Assembly (NCBI GenBank): GCA_018114805.1
Contig: CP073042.1
Location: forward strand, 2,418,001 to 2,482,000
Direction: 5' to 3'
From: Candidatus Streptomyces philanthi
GTDB taxonomy: Bacteria; Actinomycetota; Actinomycetes; Streptomycetales; Streptomycetaceae
Length of the DNA stretch: 64,000 bases
The notes under the pieces were generated by a model. It saw nothing but the letters and a program-made list of their open reading frames with translations, was not told the origin of the DNA and did no database searches. The translations under genes were made by a program, and so were the position numbers. The first letter of the stretch is position 1. The number at the start of each line of letters is the position of its first letter. Below, in pieces: positions 19,076-30,455 of this stretch.

Positions 19076-20203
19076 TCACCGCTTGTCGTGCTGCGACGGG
19101 GCGACCGTCACCTCGACCCGCTGGAACTCCTTCAGCTCCGAGTAGCCGGTGGTGGCCATCGAGCGGCGGAGCGCGCCGAAGAAGTTCATCGAGCCGTCGG
19201 GGATGTGCGACGGGCCGAGGAGGACCTCCTCGGTGCTGCCGACCGCGCCGAGGTTCATCCGCTTGCCGCGCGGCACGTCCTCGTGGACGGCCTCCATGCC
19301 CCAGTGGTAGCCGCGGCCCGGCGCGTCGGTGGCGCGGGCCAGCGGGGAGCCCATCATCACGGCGTCCGCGCCGCAGGCGATCGCCTTGGGCAGGTCACCC
19401 GACCAGCCGACGCCGCCGTCGGCGATGACGTGCACGTACCGGCCGCCGGACTCGTCCATGTAGTCCCGGCGCGCGGCGGCGACGTCGGCCACCGCGGTGG
19501 CCATCGGGACCTGGATGCCCAGTACGTTGCGCGTGGTGTGCGCGGCGCCACCGCCGAAGCCGACCAGGACGCCCGCCGCGCCGGTGCGCATCAGGTGCAG
19601 GGCGGCGGTGTACGTGGCGCAGCCACCGACGATGACCGGCACGTCGAGTTCGTAGATGAACTGCTTGAGGTTGAGCGGCTCGGCGGCGCCGGAGACGTGC
19701 TCGGCCGAGACGGTGGTGCCGCGGATGACGAAGATGTCCACGCCCGCGTCGACCACGGCCTTGGAGAACTGCGCGGTGCGCTGCGGGGAGAGTGCGGCGG
19801 CCGTCACGACGCCGGAGTCCCGCACCTCCTTGATGCGCTGGCCGATCAGCTCTTCCTTGATCGGGGCCTGGTAGATCTCCTGGAGCCGGCGGGCCGCGGT
19901 GTGCTCGTCCAGCTCGGCGATCTCGGCAAGCAGCGGCTCGGGGTCCTCGTACCGGGTCCACAGCCCCTCGAGGTTGAGCACGCCGAGTCCGCCCAGCTCA
20001 CCGATGCGGATCGCGGTCCGCGGCGAGACGACCGAGTCCATCGGCGCGGCCAGGAACGGCAGCTCAAAGCGGTAGGCGTCGATCTGCCAGGCGATCGAGA
20101 CCTCCTTGGGGTCCCGGGTGCGACGACTCGGCACGATGGCGATGTCGTCGAACGCGTACGCCCTGCGACCGCGCTTGCCGCGGCCGATCTCGATCTCAGT
20201 CAC
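19076..20203 (-). CDS. guaB3: GuaB3-family IMP dehydrogenase-related protein
   Basis: 375 residues, GTG start 20203 with AGGAAGG about 10 nt upstream. It has the TIM-barrel IMPDH/GMPR fold (LPFLAAPMDSVVSPRTAI, VHVIADGGVGWSGDLPKAI) without the CBS pair. In true IMPDH the loop GSICTTR carries the catalytic Cys; here the same position reads GGAAHTTR, so Cys is His. Actinobacterial GuaB3 proteins sit next to guaB as here; a cyanobacterial GuaB3 has been reported to act as a GMP reductase. Without the Cys this protein's activity should not be assumed to be either. Its start is 100 bp from the RelE-like gene and it is co-oriented with guaB. Confidence 0.9.
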   Translation of the reverse strand: MTEIEIGRGKRGRRAYAFDDIAIVPSRRTRDPKEVSIAWQIDAYRFELPFLAAPMDSVVSPRTAIRIGELGGLGVLNLEGLWTRYEDPEPLLAEIAELDEHTAARRLQEIYQAPIKEELIGQRIKEVRDSGVVTAAALSPQRTAQFSKAVVDAGVDIFVIRGTTVSAEHVSGAAEPLNLKQFIYELDVPVIVGGCATYTAALHLMRTGAAGVLVGFGGGAAHTTRNVLGIQVPMATAVADVAAARRDYMDESGGRYVHVIADGGVGWSGDLPKAIACGADAVMMGSPLARATDAPGRGYHWGMEAVHEDVPRGKRMNLGAVGSTEEVLLGPSHIPDGSMNFFGALRRSMATTGYSELKEFQRVEVTVAPSQHDKR

Positions 20204-20303
20204 TGTGTGGCCCTTCCTACGGAATTACGCCCCCAGTATCCTCGACCGGGGGCACTGGGGGCGCACGGGATGCCCTGCGGGCGCATCACGCGAGGCCGCG
20301 CGC

Positions 20304-20570
20304 TCACTCCTCGACGAGCACCTGGGTGAAGTCCACGACGTGGACAACCAGGACCAACAGCAGGCCGTCGCTGACCAGGTACTCGATGCCGATGTTCGGG
20401 GTCAGCGCCAGCGAGCGGGTGGTCTCGTCGCCCGAGATGGGCACCGAGATCTTCGGCTGCGGGTCCTGCGCCAACACCGCGAGGCCCCGCTCCAACAGGG
20501 CTCGGCGGTCGCCGGGGAGCTCGTCGCGGACCCGGGCCGCTTCCTCGGTGAACTTCACCGCGTACAGCAT
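20304..20570 (-). CDS. small RelE/ParE-like protein, function unknown
   Basis: 88 residues. The pattern YAVKFTEEAARVRDELP, then a helix, then IGIEYLVSDGLLLVLVVHVV recalls the RelE/ParE toxin fold (strand, two helices, a final antiparallel sheet). The C-terminal half is more hydrophobic than usual and no antitoxin-like ORF is adjacent. It lies between guaB and guaB3, all on the same strand. An isolated, possibly domesticated member is the most I would infer. No strong ribosome binding site precedes the ATG at 20570. Confidence 0.65.
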   Translation of the reverse strand: MLYAVKFTEEAARVRDELPGDRRALLERGLAVLAQDPQPKISVPISGDETTRSLALTPNIGIEYLVSDGLLLVLVVHVVDFTQVLVEE

Positions 20571-20634
20571 GCGGACCCCCTTCGGTCGGCGCCGCCGAGC
20601 GTAGCGGCTGTCGCCCCGCCCCGGGGCCAGAACG

Positions 20635-20671
20635 GCGATCGGCCCGGCCGTGGGACGGCCGGGCCGATCGC
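20635..20671 (-). terminator. guaB terminator hairpin
   Basis: Perfect 16-bp stem: GCGATCGGCCCGGCCG (20635-20650), loop TGGGA, CGGCCGGGCCGATCGC (20656-20671). Begins 22 nt after the guaB stop codon. Separates guaB from the RelE-like gene and guaB3, which would then need their own promoter or read-through. Confidence 0.85.
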
Positions 20672-20692
20672 AGCAGACGATGGAGCCGCCGG

Positions 20693-22500
<1,808 letters not shown>

Positions 22501-23103
22501 CTACTGTTCGGCGAGGGCTCTCAACCGGCTCAGCGCGCGGTGCTGGGCGACCCGGACCGCGCCCGGCGACATGCCGAGCACCTGCCCGGTCTCCTCCGCG
22601 GTTAGGCCGACGGCGACCCGCAGCAACACCAGCTCGCGCTGGTGCTCGGGGAGGTTGGCGAGGAGCTTCTTGGCCCAGGCGGCGTCGCTGCTGAGCAGGG
22701 CGCGCTCCTCCGGGCCGAGCGAGTCGTCCGGCTGCTCGGGCATCTCGTCGGAGGGCACGGCCGTGCTGCCGGGGCGGCGCATCGCGGCCCGCTGGAGGTC
22801 GGCCACCTTGTGAGCGGCGATCGCGACGACGAACGCCTCGAAGGGCTTGCCCGTGTCGCGGTAGCGGGGCAGCGCGCACAGCACCGCGATGCACACTTCC
22901 TGCGCCAGGTCGTCCACGAAGTGCCGGGCGTCGCCCGGCAGCCGGGACAGCTTCCTGCGGCAGTACCGCAGGGCGAGTGGGTGCACGAGAGCGAGAAGGT
23001 CGTGGGTGGCCCGATCGTCGCCCGCGGTGGCGCGGCGGACGAGGGTTCCGATGTCGCCAGGGCCCGCGGCCACAGCCGACCCAGGCTTCTCGTCGTCACG
23101 CAT
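22501..23103 (-). CDS. shbA: ECF-type RNA polymerase sigma factor, ShbA type
   Basis: 200 residues from ATG 23103. Sigma region 2 spans about [14 protein letters not shown] to [17 protein letters not shown] (with the DDLAQEV core), and region 4 is the helix-turn-helix ERLxxLPEHQ-like stretch [19 protein letters not shown] to [18 protein letters not shown]. Position between bldM and guaB is the place of ShbA, the ECF factor shown in S. griseus to drive transcription of the principal sigma gene hrdB. No anti-sigma gene is adjacent, which fits a factor regulated mainly at expression level. Assignment rests on synteny plus family. Confidence 0.85.
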   Translation of the reverse strand: MRDDEKPGSAVAAGPGDIGTLVRRATAGDDRATHDLLALVHPLALRYCRRKLSRLPGDARHFVDDLAQEVCIAVLCALPRYRDTGKPFEAFVVAIAAHKVADLQRAAMRRPGSTAVPSDEMPEQPDDSLGPEERALLSSDAAWAKKLLANLPEHQRELVLLRVAVGLTAEETGQVLGMSPGAVRVAQHRALSRLRALAEQ

Positions 23104-23543
23104 CGGTCCATGGTGCCTTGGCACCGCGACTTCCGTGGCACCGCGCCCGTGGTTGTACGTCGAAGCGTTATAAGCGGGAGCGCTCGCACTCAACTCGCGC
23201 GCCCTCCCCTCACGCCTGCCCAAGCCGTCCCCGAGGAACTCCATGCCTCAAGGATGCGGCAGCGCGGGCCGAACTGACACAAGCGGCTGCCACATCCGCC
23301 ACCCAGCGCGCCGCCGGCTCGCCCGAAGCGGCGGCTTCTTCGCTGGTCACGCGCGTGCGAAAGGTGCCGTACGACCGGCTCACATCGGTTCCGGAGGCGT
23401 TCGTTCCCGCCGCCCCCGCCCACCGCGCGGCGGACGGGGAGCGCCACGCCGCCACCACGCCCCGCGGGGCGACGCGGGCGGTCAGCGGCACCGTCAGCGT
23501 CGTCCACCCAGCGAGCGGGAGGCAGGGATCCATGGCGGGGGTC
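23104..23543. other. intergenic, no gene seen
   Basis: 440 bp between bldM's stop and shbA's start on the minus strand. Open frames on both strands are present but without ribosome binding sites or family likeness. Presumed to contain the shbA promoter. Confidence 0.45.
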
Positions 23544-24155
23544 CTAGCGGACCAGACCCCAGCGGAAGCCCAGCGCGACGGCGTGGGCCCGGTCCGAGGC
23601 GCCGAGCTTCTTGAACAGCCGCCTCGCGTGCGTCTTCACCGTGTCCTCGGAGAGGAACAGCTCCCGGCCGATCTCGGCGTTCGAGCGGCCGTGGCTCATG
23701 CCCTCCAGGACCTGGATCTCGCGCGCCGTGAGCGTTGGCGCCGCGCCCATATCGGCCGACCGCAGCCGGCGCGGGGCCAGCCGCCAGGTCGGGTCGGCGA
23801 GCGCCTGCGTCACAGTGGACCGCAACTCGGCGCGCGAGGCGTCCTTGTGCAGATAGCCGCGGGCGCCGGCGGCCACCGCGAGGGCCACGCCGTCCAGGTC
23901 CTCGGCGACCGTCAGCATGATGATCCGGGCGCCGGAGTCGGCGGACAGCAGGCGGCGCACGGTCTCCACGGCGCCGAGTCCCGGCATCCGTACGTCCACC
24001 AGAATCAGGTCCGAGCGGTCGGCGCCCCAGCGGCGGAGGACTTCCTCGCCGTTGGCCGCAGTCGTCACGCGCTCGACGCCGGGCACGGTCGCCACCGCGC
24101 GGCGCAGCGCCTCTCGGGCAAGCGGGGAGTCGTCGCAAACGAGGACGGAAGTCAT
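23544..24155 (-). CDS. bldM: developmental response regulator BldM
   Basis: 203 residues, the normal length, starting at ATG 24155 with GGAGGG upstream. Receiver domain: MTSVLVCDDSPLAREALRR, acidic pocket and phosphoacceptor Asp in LILVDVRMPG, then the LuxR-type helix-turn-helix LTAREIQVLEGMSHGRSNAE to LSEDTVKTHARRLFKKLGAS. BldM is required for aerial growth as a homodimer and for later sporulation genes as a heterodimer with WhiI; no cognate kinase is next to it here or elsewhere in Streptomyces. Divergent from whiD, as in S. coelicolor. Confidence 0.97.
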   Translation of the reverse strand: MTSVLVCDDSPLAREALRRAVATVPGVERVTTAANGEEVLRRWGADRSDLILVDVRMPGLGAVETVRRLLSADSGARIIMLTVAEDLDGVALAVAAGARGYLHKDASRAELRSTVTQALADPTWRLAPRRLRSADMGAAPTLTAREIQVLEGMSHGRSNAEIGRELFLSEDTVKTHARRLFKKLGASDRAHAVALGFRWGLVR

Positions 24156-24533
24156 GGCCGCCCTCCGGAGCTGATGCGCGTCACCTTGAGCCTCCAGGCT
24201 GGGTACTTTTCGTAACCTGAGCGGTCGATCCGTCGGACATCTGCCCGAACGCTTCATTCATCAACCGCCTCGCACTCTCAACGACGGTCACCCGAAAGAG
24301 TTACGGGTGAGAGGCCCACCTTCGGCACGCTCCGTGAGGGGAGGAACACGTTCCGAACCCCGAGCCGCAGACCGCGCCCTCTTCAGATCCTTTTCCCTAT
24401 TTGGTGGCTTTTACTTCATTTAGGCTGCTTCTATGGCTAGATTCGCAATGAGCCATATTTACATCTGCTTACACAGCAGATGCGCGACCACGCGACACCC
24501 CGTCCGCATCAGATCGCCTGCAAGGGGATAGCA
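24156..24533. promoter_or_regulatory. bldM-whiD divergent regulatory region
   Basis: 378 bp, unusually AT-rich for the window (especially about 24385-24480). Both flanking genes are developmentally regulated from this interval in Streptomyces. I can place the region but not individual promoter elements. Confidence 0.6.
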
Positions 24534-24848
24534 ATGGCAGATTTCTCCCGCCTTCCCGGACCCAACGCCGACCTGTGGGACTGGCAGTTGCTGGCCGCGT
24601 GCCGGGGGGTCGACAGCTCGCTCTTCTTCCACCCCGAGGGCGAGCGTGGCGCGGCGCGCAGCGCGCGTGAGACCTCGGCCAAGGAGGTGTGCATGCGGTG
24701 CCCGGTGCGCGCCGAGTGCGGGGCCCACGCGCTCGCCGTGCGGGAGCCGTACGGCGTGTGGGGCGGCCTGACGGAGGACGAGCGCGAGGAGCTGATGGGC
24801 CGCGCACGCCACCGGGCGATCGCGGCCGCCACCCCGTCGGCGAGCTGA
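24534..24848 (+). CDS. whiD: WhiB-family iron-sulfur regulator WhiD
   Basis: 104 residues from ATG 24534, preceded by AAGGGGAT. Four cysteines in the Wbl pattern (AACRG; CMRC; AEC) bind a 4Fe-4S cluster, followed by the GVWGG turn (YGVWGGLTEDEREEL) and a basic C-terminal stretch. WhiD binds the region-4 domain of the principal sigma factor and is needed for spore maturation. The sequence and divergent placement next to bldM match S. coelicolor whiD. The C terminus looks slightly shorter than the 112-residue reference as I remember it. Confidence 0.95.
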   Translation: MADFSRLPGPNADLWDWQLLAACRGVDSSLFFHPEGERGAARSARETSAKEVCMRCPVRAECGAHALAVREPYGVWGGLTEDEREELMGRARHRAIAAATPSAS

Positions 24849-24881
24849 CACCCCCGCTTCACCCCCAGAAGCAGAAACGTT

Positions 24882-26150
24882 TCACCGCTCGCAGGCCACC
24901 CCGAGCCTCCCCGGCCCGTCGACCGCGTCGCAACCCGCGCCGTACCGCATGAGCTGACCGCCGCGCCGGCGGCCCACTTCCCACCCGTTCGGCGGAGCGC
25001 GGCACGAGAAATCCGCGCGGGCGTGCGCCCGACGGCGCGCCGGCCGAGCACGACCGAGGCGGGGCCTCGGTTCAGCGGGTGACGCGCTGGAGGTCCGGCC
25101 GGCCGGACGTGGGGGCGGGCCGCGCCGCGCCGCGGCGTCGGAGGCGACGGCGTCGGGTGCGATGCCGGCTGTGTCGGGGGCCGCGCCGGCAGGGGCGACG
25201 TCCGCGGGGGCGGCGGGGCGCGGTGGATGGCCCACGGCGCGTCGGGAGGCGAGTTCCAGTCGGTCCAGGGTGGCCGCCACGGCCGGGACGCGCGTCAGGT
25301 CGGGCAGCGTGAGCGCCACCACCTCGCGGTGCACGGGCTCAACGCGCACCGTACGCACCCGCTTCGTACGCACCGACTCCAGCGCCAGTTCCGGCAGCAC
25401 CGCGACGCCCAGGCCAGCGCCGACCAGGCCGACCACGGCCGGGTAGTCGTCGGTGGCGAAGTCGATGCGGGGCGTGAAGCCCGCCTCCTCGCAGACCTCG
25501 ACCAGGTGCCGGCGACAGCGCGGGCAGCCCGCGATCCACGGTTCCTCGGCCAGTTCCGCGATCCCCACCACCCGCGCCTCGGCGAACCGGTGCCCCTCGG
25601 GGACCAGGCCGACCAGCCGGTCGGTCAGCAGCGGGCGTACCACCAGGTCGCTCCACTCGGGAGCGTCCCGCGGGGTGCCGGCCGCGCCGCCGACCCCGGG
25701 TAGCGGAAGGCCAGCGCGATCTCGCAGTCGCCGGCCCGCAGCAGTTTCGACCGAGCGCGGCGGCTCGGCGTCCACCAGCGAGACCTCGGTGCCCGGGTGG
25801 GCCGCGCGCAGTTCGGCCAGGGCGGTGGGCACCAGCGCGGAACTGCCGCTTGGGAAGGAGACCAGCCGCACCCGGCCCGCCCGCAGGCAGGCGATGGCGG
25901 CCACCTCCTCCTCGGCGGCGGTCAGCCCGGCCAGGATGCCGACCGCGTGCCGCAGCAGCGCGCGGCCCGCCTCGGTCAGCCGGATCTCGCGCCCCGCGCG
26001 TACCAGCAGCGCGGTGCCCGCGGCCTGCTCGAGGGCCTTCATCTGCTGGCTGACCGCCGGCTGCATACAGCCCAGGTCGCGGGCCGCCGCAGAGAAGGAA
26101 CCGGTGGCGTCCACCGCGCGGAGCACTCGGAGGTGACGGGCCTCGATCAT
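24882..26150 (-). CDS. LysR-family transcriptional regulator
   Basis: Open frame of 422 residues. N-terminal winged helix HLRVLRAVDATGSFSAAARD to QQMKALEQAAGTALLVRAGR, then the substrate-binding domain (VRLVSFPSGSSALVPTALAE, WSDLVVRPLLTDRLVGLVPE). A 15-residue patch at about 25695-25755 is scrambled: another frame gives LLRAGDCEIALAFRYPG, so a compensating pair (an extra A in an AAA run, a missing G in a GGGG run) is inferred. The last 120 residues are low-complexity; a shift in that tail would end the protein at 25072 (DLQRVTR). Divergent from the MOSC gene, its probable target. Confidence 0.8.
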   Translation of the reverse strand: MIEARHLRVLRAVDATGSFSAAARDLGCMQPAVSQQMKALEQAAGTALLVRAGREIRLTEAGRALLRHAVGILAGLTAAEEEVAAIACLRAGRVRLVSFPSGSSALVPTALAELRAAHPGTEVSLVDAEPPRSVETAAGRRLRDRAGLPLPGVGGAAGTPRDAPEWSDLVVRPLLTDRLVGLVPEGHRFAEARVVGIAELAEEPWIAGCPRCRRHLVEVCEEAGFTPRIDFATDDYPAVVGLVGAGLGVAVLPELALESVRTKRVRTVRVEPVHREVVALTLPDLTRVPAVAATLDRLELASRRAVGHPPRPAAPADVAPAGAAPDTAGIAPDAVASDAAARRGPPPRPAGRTSSASPAEPRPRLGRARPARRRAHARADFSCRAPPNGWEVGRRRGGQLMRYGAGCDAVDGPGRLGVACER

Positions 26151-26229
26151 GCTTCGAGCATAAGGGACTCTTGGGGGGAAACGTAAAATTTCGCTCGACG
26201 CTTTGAGGGAGGGTCGCTACCGTGCGGGC

Positions 26230-26907
26230 ATGCACGTGCTCTCACTCAATCTCAGCCGCCCGGAGCGCTCCCCGCACACCGACGCCGACCACACCGGCAT
26301 CGACAAGCGGCCCGTCACGGGCCCGGTGGCAGTCAGCGCCCCGGGCCCCAAGGGCGTCGGGGCCAGCGGGCTGGCCGGGGACGCGGTCTGCGACACCCGC
26401 CACCACGGCGGCGACGACGACCAGGCGGTGTACGCCTACGCGCGCGAGGACCTCGACATGTGGGAGGGCGAGTTGGACCGCGCGCTGCCCAACGGCGTCT
26501 TCGGTGAGAACCTCACCACCAGCGGGCTCGACGTCAACGGCGCGCTGATCGGGGAACGTTGGCGGATCGGGCGCTCGCTCCTCCTCGAGGTGACCTCGCC
26601 GCGCACGCCGTGCCGCACCTTCGCCGGCTTCCTCGGCGAGCAGCGCTGGGTGAGACGGTTCACCCAGGCCGGGCTGCCGGGCGCGTACCTGCGCGTCATC
26701 GAGCAGGGCGAGATCAGCGCCGGGGACGGCATCGAGATCGCGCACCGCCCCGAACACGAGGTGAGCGTCGCCTTCCTGTTCCGCGCCAACACCGGCGAAC
26801 CCGACCTGTGCCCCCGGGTGTTGGCGGCTGGCCGGGCGCTGCACCCGGAGGCGTACGAGAAGGCGCTGCGGCGCGCGAACACGGGCGCGCGCCGCGAGAG
26901 TTCCTAG
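26230..26907 (+). CDS. MOSC domain-containing protein (YiiM type)
   Basis: 225 residues from ATG 26230. Typical YiiM features: HHGGDDDQAVYAYARED, NGVFGENLTTSGLDVNGA, and the conserved Cys segment SPRTPCRTFAGFLG; the C-terminal helical 3-alpha domain follows (AFLFRANTGEPDLCPRVLAA). MOSC domains are related to the C-terminal domain of molybdenum-cofactor sulfurases; YiiM-type proteins take part in detoxification of N-hydroxylated bases using Moco. Divergent from a LysR gene, 79 bp between starts. A strong terminator follows. Confidence 0.88.
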   Translation: MHVLSLNLSRPERSPHTDADHTGIDKRPVTGPVAVSAPGPKGVGASGLAGDAVCDTRHHGGDDDQAVYAYAREDLDMWEGELDRALPNGVFGENLTTSGLDVNGALIGERWRIGRSLLLEVTSPRTPCRTFAGFLGEQRWVRRFTQAGLPGAYLRVIEQGEISAGDGIEIAHRPEHEVSVAFLFRANTGEPDLCPRVLAAGRALHPEAYEKALRRANTGARRESS

Positions 26908-26918
26908 TTCGTCCCGCT

Positions 26919-26954
26919 CGGCCCGGTCGCGTGGCGCACCACGCGACCGGGCCG
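26919..26954 (+). terminator. terminator after MOSC gene
   Basis: Perfect 16-bp inverted repeat CGGCCCGGTCGCGTGG / CCACGCGACCGGGCCG with loop CGCA, beginning 12 nt after the stop. Confidence 0.85.
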
Positions 26955-27012
26955 CGGCACTGACCCCGGCGCCCGTGCCCGCCCGCGCGCCGGGGCCGGA
27001 TAGCGTGCGCGT

Positions 27013-27814
27013 ATGACGACTGCACTGATCACGGGAGCGACGGCGGGCATCGGCGCGGCGTTCGCGCGGCGGCTGGCCGCACGGGGCACCGTGCGGGCCA
27101 AGGGGCACGGGGCCGGGCACAACCTGGTGCTGGTGGCGCGCGACGCGGGGCGGCTGCGGGAGCAGGCCACGGAGTTGCACGACCGGCACGGCGTGGAGGT
27201 CGTGGTGCTGTCCGCCGACCTGTCCGAGGAGGCGGGCATCGCGGCCGTCGAGAAGCGGCTCGGGGACCGCGCGCCCCGTCGACCTGCTGGTCAACAACGC
27301 CGGCTTCGGCAACAAGGGCAAGTTCCTGGACGTCCCGGTGGGGGACGAGCTGACCATGTTGAAGGTGCACTGCGAGGCCGTGCTGCTGCTCACCACCGCG
27401 GCCGTGGTGCCGATGCGCGAGCGGGGCCGGGGCGGGGTGGCGAACGTGGCCTCGGTCGCCGCGTTCGTGCCGCGCGGCACCTACGGCGCGAGCAAGGCGT
27501 GGGTCGTGCAGTTCACCCAGGGCGCGGCCCGCGACCTGGGCGCGTCGGGGGTGCGGCTGATGGCGCTGTGCCCGGGGTTCGTACGGACGGAGTTCCACAA
27601 GCGGGCCAGAATGGACACCGGGAACGTCCCCGGCTGGCTGTGGCTGGACGCGGACCGGCTGGTGGACGCGGCGCTGAAGGACCTGGCCCGTGGCAAGTCG
27701 CTGTCGGTGCCCGACCCCCGGTACAAGGCCCTGACCGGCCTGGCCAAGCTCGCGCCCCGCTCCGCGCTGGCTCGCGCCTCCTCCAGGACCGGCCGCCGTT
27801 ACGGGCCACGCTGA
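27013..27814 (+). pseudogene. short-chain dehydrogenase/reductase, frameshifted
   Basis: Classical SDR of about 265 residues: cofactor motif [17 protein letters not shown], then [15 protein letters not shown], the catalytic Ser and YxxxK in [18 protein letters not shown], and PGFVRTEFH. The frame shifts at the CCCC run near 27273-27276: one additional C would join [10 protein letters not shown] to VDLLVNNAG. Substrate unknown. Upstream of it a 16-bp-stem terminator isolates it from the MOSC gene, and downstream a shared terminator separates it from groEL. Confidence 0.85.
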
Positions 27815-28013
27815 CTTCTGCCCCGGCTTCCCCCACCGGTCGCGCACGTGGGCGGGTCGGCGCCCCGTTGTTCGTCCAACTCGTACATCCCGTAGGACTC
27901 GCACACCTCGTACGGGCACGCGGCCCCCGCCGTGCGGCACGGCGCGCCTCGCGCGGCCGGATGTCAGGGCCATGCCCAACGGTCGGGGCCGGACGGGCCC
28001 GTGGCCGACGCAA

Positions 28014-28053
28014 CGAGGCCCGGCGTTTCCCTGAGGGGGAGCGCCGGGCCTCG
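28014..28053. terminator. bidirectional terminator between SDR and groEL
   Basis: Perfect 12-bp arms CGAGGCCCGGCG (28014-28025) and CGCCGGGCCTCG (28042-28053), 16-nt loop. Lies 27 nt beyond the groEL stop. Confidence 0.8.
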
Positions 28054-28079
28054 TCGGTGGTACTGGCTTGATCCGGGGA

Positions 28080-29702
<1,623 letters not shown>

Positions 29703-29790
29703 CTAGAGTCCTCTCCAAAGAGCCGCGCCCCGGACGCCCGGTTGTTCAGACACGGGTGGCCGGGGCGCAGATCACGTAAAACTGGGTGAA

Positions 29791-30099
29791 TTACTTCTCG
29801 ATGATCGCGAGCACGTCGCGAGCCGAGAGGACGAGGTACCCCTCGCCGTTGTACTTCACCTCGGTGCCGCCGTACTTGCTGTAGAGCACGACGTCGCCGA
29901 CGGAGACGTCGAGCGGAAGACGGTTGCCGTCCTCGAAGCGGCCCGGGCCCACGGCCAGGACGACGCCCTCCTGGGGCTTCTCCTTAGCGGTGTCCGGAAT
30001 GACCAGGCCCGAGGCCGTGGTCTGCTCGGCGTCGAGCGGCTGGACCACGATGCGGTCCTCAAGCGGCTTGATGGCAACCTTGGAGCTGGCGGTCGTCAC
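29791..30099 (-). CDS. groES: co-chaperonin GroES
   Basis: 102 residues from GTG 30099, with GGGGGAGG 7 nt upstream. Standard 10-kDa chaperonin: [20 protein letters not shown], mobile loop region following, [20 protein letters not shown] and C-terminal [14 protein letters not shown]. First gene of the groES-groEL1 operon. Confidence 0.97.
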   Translation of the reverse strand: MTTASSKVAIKPLEDRIVVQPLDAEQTTASGLVIPDTAKEKPQEGVVLAVGPGRFEDGNRLPLDVSVGDVVLYSKYGGTEVKYNGEGYLVLSARDVLAIIEK

Positions 30100-30199
30100 G
30101 ATCCGACCTCCCCCTTCGGAGATCTCACGGGGTTAACTGTCTGAGGTGGCGACCTGGTAGATCCGTCGTCGCGGGTGCCGGATCTGCCCGTCGCTGTGT

Positions 30200-30226
30200 T
30201 CGGCACTCCGCGATGTGGAGTGCCAG
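30200..30226. promoter_or_regulatory. CIRCE operator 2 (HrcA site)
   Basis: TCGGCACTC, 9-nt spacer, GAGTGCCAG: the TTAGCACTC-N9-GAGTGCTAA palindrome with terminal mismatches. It falls at the expected transcription start of groES, just downstream of the -10 element. Confidence 0.85.
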
Positions 30227-30232
30227 AAGCTG

Positions 30233-30261
30233 AGACTAGGACGCGGTTAGCACTCGGTCAA
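30233..30261 (-). promoter_or_regulatory. groES-groEL1 promoter
   Basis: On the minus strand, -35 TTGACC (30261-30256), 17-nt spacer, -10 TAGTCT (30238-30233): a good principal-sigma promoter. The -35 lies inside CIRCE 1 and the start point inside CIRCE 2, so HrcA binding would block it directly. Confidence 0.8.
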
Positions 30262-30273
30262 GCGGAGTGCCAA
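30247..30273. promoter_or_regulatory. CIRCE operator 1 (HrcA site)
   Basis: TTAGCACTC, spacer GGTCAAGCG, GAGTGCCAA. One mismatch to the perfect inverted repeat. Overlaps the groES -35 hexamer. Confidence 0.92.
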
Positions 30274-30315
30274 CGCGGCGCCGCACGCCGGGTCACGTGC
30301 GGGGGGTGCCGGGGG

Positions 30316-30359
30316 GTGTGCGAAGCGCAGGCCGGGGAGTGTGCGAAGCGCAGGCCGGG
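30316..30359. repeat. tandem duplication, 21 bp at 23-bp period
   Basis: GTGTGCGAAGCGCAGGCCGGG at 30316-30336 and again at 30339-30359, in the spacer between groES control sites and the methyltransferase gene. Confidence 0.95.
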
Positions 30360-30455
30360 TCACGTACAGGGCGTGTTCGGAGCGCGGCCCAGGCGTGTCC
30401 TGGTCGCCCGCCCGCCCGCGCCGCCCGGTCGCCGGCGCGCTGCGAGAATGGGCCG

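Noticed and set aside
23190..23507. Small gene between shbA and bldM
   Set aside because: No start signal, low-complexity translation, and this interval is expected to be the shbA promoter region.
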